Shown piece by piece: positions 58,134-64,000 of a stretch of DNA of 64,000 bases; the stretch's first letter is position 1, and every line of letters begins with the position of its first letter. The notes beneath the pieces are model-generated. The model saw only the letters and a list, made by a program, of their open reading frames with translations. It ran no database searches and was not told the DNA's origin. Source of the stretch: Paulinella micropora (Eukaryota > Cercozoa > Imbricatea > Euglyphida > Paulinellidae); contig WBZZ01002516.1 of the NCBI GenBank assembly GCA_019918135.1, positions 5,001-69,000 of the forward strand, given 5' to 3'. The position numbers and the translations under genes are program-made.

Positions 58134-58466
58134 ATGCCTAGATTACACCCACCGCCAATCATAGAGACGGAAGAACTCACACCAGAGTTGAAGAACCGTG
58201 TGCTTGATGTCCAAATTAAGCAGGAAGAAAAAAAATTAGACCACGAATACGAGGACAGCTGGGATTGCTGTTTGACAAAGCGAAAAACCGACAGCCGACT
58301 TATTAAATACTTATTTCAAATGGGTATCATTATCGCCATCATCACCCTTTGTATCGTGAGGCTGTCTGAAAAGAACTTACCGTGCGAGGTTGCCAACACA
58401 TATGTAGGTATTTTAACCTTACTTATCGGAATATGCCTTCCTTCCCCTTCTAGCTCAAAGAAGTAA
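58134..58466 (+). CDS. PLV small membrane protein with two transmembrane segments
   Basis: 110 residues from the ATG at 58134; a start at 58110 is possible but would sit inside the hairpin region. The N-terminal half is soluble and charged. Then come a hydrophobic helix (G-I-I-I-A-I-I-T-L-C-I-V), a short loop with one Cys, a second hydrophobic helix (Y-V-G-I-L-T-L-L-I-G-I-C-L) and a short basic end. Small two-helix proteins are frequent in PLVs. The role could be membrane attachment or release (inference). Confidence 0.65.
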   Translation: MPRLHPPPIIETEELTPELKNRVLDVQIKQEEKKLDHEYEDSWDCCLTKRKTDSRLIKYLFQMGIIIAIITLCIVRLSEKNLPCEVANTYVGILTLLIGICLPSPSSSKK

Positions 58467-58685
58467 GCATTCAGACGAATAGACTTTATACCAAGAGGCA
58501 TCACCAGCACAGATTAGCGGAATAGCTTCATCAAAACTAACACACCGATCACTCATCGGCTTATACACACATCCTTTTTGAATACACCACACACAACTTT
58601 CATTTTTTTTAACACTAATCCGCGAATAGAAATCACAAGCAGTCCGACCTAACACAGAGCACACAAATAATAATATTAATAACAT
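58455..58685 (-). CDS. PLV small secreted or membrane-anchored cysteine-rich protein
   Basis: 76 residues. A signal-peptide-like start (L-L-I-L-L-F-V-C-S-V-L-G) is followed by a short mature part with seven cysteines (C-D-F-Y-S, C-V-W-C, G-C-V-Y, R-C-V, I-C, E-C). The spacing recalls disulfide-rich PSI-like knots but is not a firm match. The start lies next to an ATATAT box. It overlaps the end of the two-helix gene tail to tail by 12 bases. Unknown role at the virion or host surface. Confidence 0.5.
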   Translation of the reverse strand: MLLILLFVCSVLGRTACDFYSRISVKKNESCVWCIQKGCVYKPMSDRCVSFDEAIPLICAGDASWYKVYSSECLLL

Positions 58686-58721
58686 AATATATTATACAAC
58701 ATATAGAAACAAAAATCGCAA

Positions 58722-59093
58722 ATGACGGATTTCAAATACCAAAAGATTATTTTTCTAAGTAATGATTTTCCAGGAGGAGTTAATGGTAGCAAGACATTTG
58801 ACAAAAACATTCAAATGAACTTTACCCCAACAAGAATGAATGTTAAGTTTATCCACTATTATAATGACTTGACTGAAACGAAAACAAAAATCCTTTATAT
58901 GGACCGTATTGGAATTATCGGCACATTCGCAGACAGCACCACGGCAAACATTTCAAATCTCGGTTATAATCTTGGAAATATCGGCTGGACTGATGGGCAA
59001 TACACATTTAAAGTGCTTAAATCAGACAGCGGTAATATTGAGACCGACCAACTAGCTGGAAGAATTGTTATTTGTTTAGAATTTTTTGCTTGA
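58722..59093 (+). CDS. PLV small protein of unknown function
   Basis: 123 residues, mostly predicted beta (alternating polar and hydrophobic stretches), with no Cys cluster and no membrane segment. It sits just upstream of the packaging ATPase in the morphogenesis block, so a minor virion component is plausible. No family recognised. Confidence 0.55.
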   Translation: MTDFKYQKIIFLSNDFPGGVNGSKTFDKNIQMNFTPTRMNVKFIHYYNDLTETKTKILYMDRIGIIGTFADSTTANISNLGYNLGNIGWTDGQYTFKVLKSDSGNIETDQLAGRIVICLEFFA

Positions 59094-59108
59094 AGAAAAT
59101 ATATAGCG

Positions 59109-59930
59109 ATGGAAAAAATTAACGATATACGAGTTAGACCAGTCAAGCAAAACGGAGATGGCGATAAGTTGGCAAAAGGATATAAGCTATTTGATGAACC
59201 GTATGCCAATATTTTTCTTCTCGCTCGCAAGAAGAGTGGCAAGACGACCGCACTGTTTGAAATCCTGAAACGAACGACCGACAAAAAAACAAGGATTGTT
59301 ATTATTGCCAGCACAATACACAAGGACCACATCTACAAAGAAATGGTTAAGCACTTCAAAAAGAAGGGAAACCCTATGGCGATATATACATATTTGAAAA
59401 CGGATGGGTATAGTGTGATTGATTACGAGTTAGACAAACTGAATAAACCCGATGAAGAGCAAGAAGGAGAGGTTGTGCGGGACGAGAAAGAAGAACCGAA
59501 GCCCAAGTTTTTATACTTTGGAAAAGAGGAAAAGAAGAAGCAGGAGGGAGGCGAAAAGGTGGAGAGGCCGAGCAAATACATTACACCAGAAGTCGTGTTC
59601 GTGTTAGATGATTTGGGTAGCGGGTTGAGGGATAAATCAGTAAGCGACCTGTTAAAGAAAAACCGCCACTACAAGTCAAAGGTGATTATGAGTTCGCAGT
59701 ATCTTAACGACCTAAAACCTGAGGCAATTAAACAGCTGGACTACCTACTCATTTTTCCTGGTCAGAGTGTTGATAAAATTGAACTCGTGTATAAACATTT
59801 GGACCTTGGATATGACCTTGAATACTTCATTGAAAAATGTCACGAGGCGACCAAAGAGAGATATAACTTTTTGTATGTGGATGCGGTGTCGGACGAGCTG
59901 AGGCAGAATTTTAATAAAAGGTTTTTGTAA
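59109..59930 (+). CDS. PLV packaging ATPase (A32/FtsK-HerA type)
   Basis: 273 residues. Walker A is A-R-K-K-S-G-K-T-T (about residue 39), Walker B is V-V-F-V-L-D-D-L-G (about 162), and the sensor-like M-S-S-Q-Y-L follows. A lysine/glutamate-rich insert lies between them (about 115-155). This is the genome-packaging ATPase of PLVs, Polintons, virophages and large DNA viruses. It starts at an ATATATAGCG-ATGG junction similar to that of the minor capsid gene. Confidence 0.9.
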   Translation: MEKINDIRVRPVKQNGDGDKLAKGYKLFDEPYANIFLLARKKSGKTTALFEILKRTTDKKTRIVIIASTIHKDHIYKEMVKHFKKKGNPMAIYTYLKTDGYSVIDYELDKLNKPDEEQEGEVVRDEKEEPKPKFLYFGKEEKKKQEGGEKVERPSKYITPEVVFVLDDLGSGLRDKSVSDLLKKNRHYKSKVIMSSQYLNDLKPEAIKQLDYLLIFPGQSVDKIELVYKHLDLGYDLEYFIEKCHEATKERYNFLYVDAVSDELRQNFNKRFL

Positions 59931-59963
59931 TTTGATTTAATTATTTTTTTTTCATATATTATA

Positions 59964-60272
59964 ATGGTCGTGAAAACAACAAGGGTTGAAGTCATTCCAA
60001 CAGTTGGAAAAATAACAAGAAATTCAAGCACAATGGCGGGCGGAAAAAAGAAAACTGGTCGCAAGAAGGGACAAGCTGGCGGTAAAATTAACTGGGCGAA
60101 AGTAGAAAGAACAGCTGGAAATATTGAAAGATGACTGAGAAAGAACAAAGCGATATCAAGAGGAGCTACTTTTTTAAGCGATGTTGGTGTTCCTTATGCG
60201 GACCGTGTAGCGAAGGCGGCGGCTAAACAAGGATACGGCAAGCAGAACGGCCGTGGGGCACTTAAATTTTAA
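59964..60272 (+). pseudogene. PLV small basic protein region
   Basis: A short region rich in Lys, Arg and Gly (G-G-K-K-K-T-G-R-K-K-G-Q) directly after the ATPase, with a TATATTATA box touching its ATG. A DNA-condensing core-like role is suggested by composition and position only. The copy is broken. Confidence 0.4.
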
Positions 60273-60323
60273 AACCCCGCAGATAATATTAAACTAAACT
60301 TTCTATTATTTTTTTTATATATA

Positions 60324-61856
60324 ATGAGAAAAAAACCTAAACAGAGACCGCCGAGGATATACAGAACGAAAGATGGTCGGCCATATATCAAAGTAAAGGG
60401 CAAACGAGCATATCTAAATTTTGGAAAGAAAACGAATGACCTTTCCACACTTCAAATCGTTAAGCTGTTTATGAAATACTTGAATAAAACAAAATCAAAG
60501 AAACTGTGGCCTACACATAAAGACAAACGCACACTGAAAAAAGTTCAAAGCCTGTCGGAGATTGAACAGAACACGAGAACCGCAATTCAAGACCACTTAG
60601 ACAAGCTTAAAAAAGAAAAGTATGAACTCATTGAGGCTATTGATAAAAAGGAAAAGTCGGCACGGGATGACCTACAAGAGGATAAGAAACGGCAGGAAAG
60701 AAAAGACCTCGCCGATGCTAAGGAAAGACAGGAAGAAATAGATAGGGAAATGAAAAAGGAACAACGACTTATCCAGGAACTAAATGCCGAACGACGACAT
60801 AGGCAGGGATTATTGATGGCACCACTAGCACCGCCTATGATAAAACCACCGCCGCCTCCTCCGCCAGGACGGCCGCCACCAAGGAAAAGAAGAGGAGTAA
60901 TTGTCAAAGATAGAGAAGAAGAGGAGAAACACAAGCAAACTAAAAAGGAAAAATTAATTGATAATATGTTCGCTGAGACACTAAAACAGAAACGGAATAA
61001 AGCAGGAAAACCTAATAATGAAATGATTGTTAAAAAACTACGATTTATTGGCCACACTATCCCCGATATTAAACCAGCGAAGGGGGGAAGGATAAATTAC
61101 TCTGAAATGTTGAAAAGATGGCTATATACCAGTCCTATTATAAACGAGGGAATGATGTCGCCAGACCAGGCTTGGGCTTCGTTTGATTTATGGGCAGAAG
61201 GTGCCGTTCAAAAAAGAAAAGATGAAGTAGATAGAGAAGCAAAAGGAGAAAAAAAAGTAGAAGAAAAAGAAGAAGAAGAAAAAGGAGAAGAACAAGGAGT
61301 TGTAGAAGAGCCGAGTGGTAATGATGAAGAGTTGGTGAGCGAAAGTGATGCTCAGTCTGGAATTGGCAAAGGGCTAATGACGAATGAAATAGATGACATA
61401 ATGAAGAAGCACGACTGGTATTTGGGCACGATAGCCAGCGACCAAATCAACACATTAAAACCAGAAAAAAGAAAGAAGTATGGCTTTATTATGAACACAC
61501 AAAAAAGTTCGCAACCAGGTCAGCATTGGATGGCTGTTTGGGTTAGTCTGAATGGCGAAAGGAGTGTTGAAATCTACGACCCGCTGGCCGAATATGAGCC
61601 GACTGAACTTTTCCAGCAACAAATGAAACAGCTGTTAGATAAAAGCCGTCCTGATAGTTATTTATTAATGAAGGTCAATCAAGTCAAGCAACAATCAAAC
61701 ACCTCAGATACTTGCGGATGGCATTCAATGAGATTTCTTTTAGAGCGAGCGAAAGGAACCCGTTTTAAATTTGCTAGCGGATGGACTGATTTAAAAGAAA
61801 AAGAAGCGGAGGAGTTGAAATCACAGAATGGGTATGGTTTTGATACTTTTATTTGA
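60324..61856 (+). CDS. PLV maturation protease (adenain/Ulp1-like) with a long N-terminal extension
   Basis: 510 residues. The C-terminal about 170 residues hold the cysteine protease fold: His in Q-H-W-M-A-V-W-V, Asp in I-Y-D-P-L-A and nucleophile Cys in D-T-C-G-W-H-S-M-R-F. The N-terminal part has a basic start, a long coiled coil (about residues 75-165), a P-P-P-P-P-P-P hinge and an acidic Glu-rich linker. In the family this protease cleaves capsid proteins during assembly. The extension is unusually large and may serve as a scaffold delivered with the enzyme (inference). Confidence 0.85.
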   Translation: MRKKPKQRPPRIYRTKDGRPYIKVKGKRAYLNFGKKTNDLSTLQIVKLFMKYLNKTKSKKLWPTHKDKRTLKKVQSLSEIEQNTRTAIQDHLDKLKKEKYELIEAIDKKEKSARDDLQEDKKRQERKDLADAKERQEEIDREMKKEQRLIQELNAERRHRQGLLMAPLAPPMIKPPPPPPPGRPPPRKRRGVIVKDREEEEKHKQTKKEKLIDNMFAETLKQKRNKAGKPNNEMIVKKLRFIGHTIPDIKPAKGGRINYSEMLKRWLYTSPIINEGMMSPDQAWASFDLWAEGAVQKRKDEVDREAKGEKKVEEKEEEEKGEEQGVVEEPSGNDEELVSESDAQSGIGKGLMTNEIDDIMKKHDWYLGTIASDQINTLKPEKRKKYGFIMNTQKSSQPGQHWMAVWVSLNGERSVEIYDPLAEYEPTELFQQQMKQLLDKSRPDSYLLMKVNQVKQQSNTSDTCGWHSMRFLLERAKGTRFKFASGWTDLKEKEAEELKSQNGYGFDTFI

Positions 61857-61882
61857 ATTATTTATCCAATAATATAGGAGCG

Positions 61883-62695
61883 ATGGAGTATAAGGGAGGT
61901 AGGAGTAGTGGTATCTATTACATAAACAGCAAAAATAGGATAAACGGCACAGACAGCGACTTTACACACTCTTTGGATTTAAGAGGATTGGACAATCCAA
62001 CACACTGTAAAATTTTACATATCTATGTTCCGAAGTCGTATTACTCTGTGGCAAGTCCTTACAACACTTTTATTCTGAGTGAGGATGGTAATGAGGCGGT
62101 CATTACGATACCCGAAGGCAACTACACAATGAACAACCTAAAAAATAAGCTGGCCGAAGTGCTAACAGCAGAAAGCCCGAACGATTACACATACACAATA
62201 ACAAGCAACAATACAAATACCGAACCCGAAGACGGCAAGCTATTATTTACTGTGGCAGACAACGGAGGAATACAACCGCGGTTTGTGTTTGATGACGAAA
62301 CTCGTATTCACGAAATTATGGGATTTGAACGGTCCTCTACTTATTTCTTTGCTAATAATACACTGAGGTCGCCAAATGTCATAATCTTGACAGGCGAAAA
62401 AACCTTGTATCTCCAAAGCGACCTAGTTGGCGAAGGCGACAATCACGTGCTCCAAGAAATATACACAGCGAACGAAATACCGTTTGGCTCTGTTATCTAC
62501 GACGGCTCGGGCAATGAATACGGCAAAAGACTGTCCGCCAATTCAAACAATGTATTTCGGTTTTACTTAACTGACGAAAACGACCAACCAATAAACTTAA
62601 ACGGGTTGGGTATTGTAATGACTTTGTTAATTTACCGTGAAACGAATTATTTTAGTTTATTTACATCATTCTTCAATCTACTCAAATCTAGGTAA
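61883..62695 (+). CDS. PLV minor capsid protein (penton, single jelly-roll)
   Basis: 270 residues from the ATG at 61883, chosen because AATATAGGAGCG before it matches the ATPase start; an in-frame ATG at 61853 is possible. The pattern S-G-I-Y-Y-I-N-S, H-S-L-D-L-R-G and the ending L-N-G-L-G-I-V-M-T-L-L-I-Y-R is characteristic of PLV/Polinton penton proteins. It lies between protease and major capsid protein, the usual place. Confidence 0.8.
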   Translation: MEYKGGRSSGIYYINSKNRINGTDSDFTHSLDLRGLDNPTHCKILHIYVPKSYYSVASPYNTFILSEDGNEAVITIPEGNYTMNNLKNKLAEVLTAESPNDYTYTITSNNTNTEPEDGKLLFTVADNGGIQPRFVFDDETRIHEIMGFERSSTYFFANNTLRSPNVIILTGEKTLYLQSDLVGEGDNHVLQEIYTANEIPFGSVIYDGSGNEYGKRLSANSNNVFRFYLTDENDQPINLNGLGIVMTLLIYRETNYFSLFTSFFNLLKSR

Positions 62696-62750
62696 TTAAT
62701 TAATTTATTTTTTTTCTCAGATTAAAATATATAGTGACCTTTTAAAAATC

Positions 62751-62768
62751 GTTTTTGAATTCGTAAGT
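62751..62768 (+). promoter_or_regulatory. 18-base motif directly before the major capsid start codon
   Basis: GTTTTTGAATTCGTAAGT ends at the base before the ATG. It shares 16 of 18 bases with 58087-58104. A late-promoter or leader role is suggested by position. Confidence 0.6.
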
Positions 62769-64000
62769 ATGCCGTCTGTCCAATATGGGGGAGAACTTAC
62801 ACACAGCCAGAGCGAGCTCATTCGCGGTAAGTATTCACTTAACAAACTTACTGCCCGCGAAAGTCTTGCCACAATTCCAATTAGCACTGTGGGGGGAATT
62901 GAGTCAACTTTTGAAATTCCTACTCGTCCTTTGAACCTTGCGAGGTCTGTTTTGCGATTTACTTACACACCAGAAACTAATGCGGGTGGAACTTATAACC
63001 GTATTCCTATGGACTGTCTGTCAATGATTAAGACGATTGAACTGCGAAGCCGAAGCGGTCAGTATCTGTGTAATCTTCAACACGTGGGAAATTACACTAA
63101 GATGGTTTGGAAGCCTGAGATTTCTTATGATAGATTTATTGCTTTGGATAACCACGGGGATGATGTTGGGTATGGTGCTTTGCTTCAAAAGTGTAATGCC
63201 CCAACTAGTGTTGCCGTTCCTTCTACTGGCTATGATGATTTGTATGCTTTGAGTAATACCACTGGTGCGGTTGCTGATGTTGTGGCACACGCTGCTATCG
63301 CAACAGCTGGTGGAAATACTTATGCCGATGCTGCGGTTAATGCTGCGATTACTGACCTTGAAGGTAAAATTAACACTGTCAAGAACAACCTCCGCGCTTT
63401 GACAACTACATTGAAGGGAGAGGTTAAGAATACATTTGAACAGCCTTCTATCTCAGCCCGCCGCCACGATGATGCTCTTATCAAATGGAACTGGTGCTCC
63501 TAGTTTCGTTAATGTTCCTTATGAGGAGGCTAAGTATTTTGAGGGAGGAACCTTAGATACCAACGACCCCGTTATCAATGTGTCTATTCCGCTAGGTATG
63601 CTTTTTGGAACCATTTTTGAAATTGATAAGACTATTGGTTTCAACGAAATCCTTGATTTGCGAATTGTTTGGGAGGGCACGAACAAAACCGTGTTTAAGG
63701 GAACTGATGCTAAAAGTGTTTCGGCTGGTGCGGCCGCGACTGGCGAGGATGCCGAAATTACTGGTCTTAACTTGTTTCTCGCAGTTGAAACAGACCCCAG
63801 TGTCATCCAAAGTGTCCAGAGTAGGATTGCTGGTGAAGGCTTTTCATTCAAGATTGAATACCCGCTATCTTGGAAGACTGCTCTTCCCACAGGCACTCAA
63901 TCCTTCGTCATAAAAATGAACCGCTCTCAGGGTGAGAGAATTCGCAGAATTTACACAAGCGGGTTCAATCAAGCCGAAAGCAAGAATACCGCATTTGACT
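62769..64000 (+). pseudogene. PLV major capsid protein (double jelly-roll), partial
   Basis: It starts M-P-S-V-Q-Y-G-G and has the N-terminal features of PLV major capsid proteins: P-T-R-P-L-N-L-A-R-S, L-R-S-R-S-G-Q-Y, then in the second half N-V-P-Y-E-E-A and I-V-W-E-G. Coding sequence continues to the window edge. The region is broken once in the visible part and its end is not seen. Confidence 0.75.

Larger units (their letters stand above)
50573..64000. mobile_element. Polinton-like virus (PLV) element, left part; runs off the window
   Basis: An AT-rich, gene-dense block with the PLV/Polinton gene set: rve integrase, two DNA methyltransferases, fibre-like protein with S74 domain, FtsK/HerA-type packaging ATPase, adenain-like protease, penton-type minor capsid protein and major capsid protein. 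No DNA polymerase or helicase is visible; they may lie beyond 64000. The left boundary is set at a nested hairpin where composition changes; a terminal inverted repeat cannot be tested because the other end is missing. Most genes are open and I count about four breaks, so the insertion looks young. Confidence 0.85.

Noticed and set aside
62762-62768. CGTAAGT before the capsid gene as a splice donor
   Set aside because: It is part of an 18-base motif placed directly before two start codons, with no matching acceptor or interrupted frame seen.
50573-64000. A bacterial or phage contig, suggested by the S74 fibre and methyltransferases
   Set aside because: The packaging ATPase, adenain-like protease and double jelly-roll capsid with rve integrase are PLV features, and the block is continuous with host repeats.

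Overview
This is a eukaryotic nuclear window, most likely from a unicellular or otherwise little-studied eukaryote. Genes are split by short GT-AG introns of roughly 50-300 bases. Microsatellites are abundant and the mobile-element load is very high. I cannot name the species. Almost nothing here looks like an ordinary housekeeping gene.

Layout. 1-377: the 3' end of a poly(A)-tailed LINE. 826-1195: a (GCAA)n array. About 1348-4798: two divergent spliced gene candidates around an imperfect inverted repeat; the plus-strand one carries a RanBP2-type zinc finger and has (CT)n introns. 4890-12262: a broken Ty3/gypsy element without LTRs (element A). 12254-20998 and 23776-33372: two nearly identical copies of one segment (X), holding a broken Ty1/copia pol, a copia-type gag followed by a MYND finger, and an unknown spliced gene with long in-frame triplet repeats. 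21190-23460, between the copies: a degraded spliced gene with a RanBP2 finger, related to the one at 2-4.8 kb. 34811-35942, minus strand: a PIF/Harbinger transposase. 36256-48414: a complete-length gypsy element (B) with 238-bp LTRs and a 4-bp target duplication, inserted just upstream of the Harbinger gene; it carries a head-to-tail array of tRNA-derived SINEs near its 3' end. 48415-50570: no gene I can support.

From about 50.57 kb to the right edge the base composition becomes AT-rich and genes are packed tightly. This is a Polinton-like virus element: zinc-finger ORF, rve integrase, two tandem DNA methyltransferases, a charged protein, a fibre-like region ending in an S74 intramolecular chaperone domain, small membrane and secreted proteins, an A32-type packaging ATPase, a basic protein, an adenain/Ulp1-type protease, a penton-type minor capsid protein and a major capsid protein running off the window. 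ATPase, protease, minor and major capsid proteins form the usual morphogenesis block. Most genes are open, so the insertion looks young; I count about four breaks in the visible part.

The most interesting signals are the apparent promoter code of the viral element (a TATATA box almost touching many start codons, one such box shared by divergent genes 11 bases apart, and a second 18-base motif before two other genes), the duplicated methyltransferase-plus-promoter cassette, the phage-type fibre chaperone, the near-identical X segments, and the tRNA-derived SINE array.
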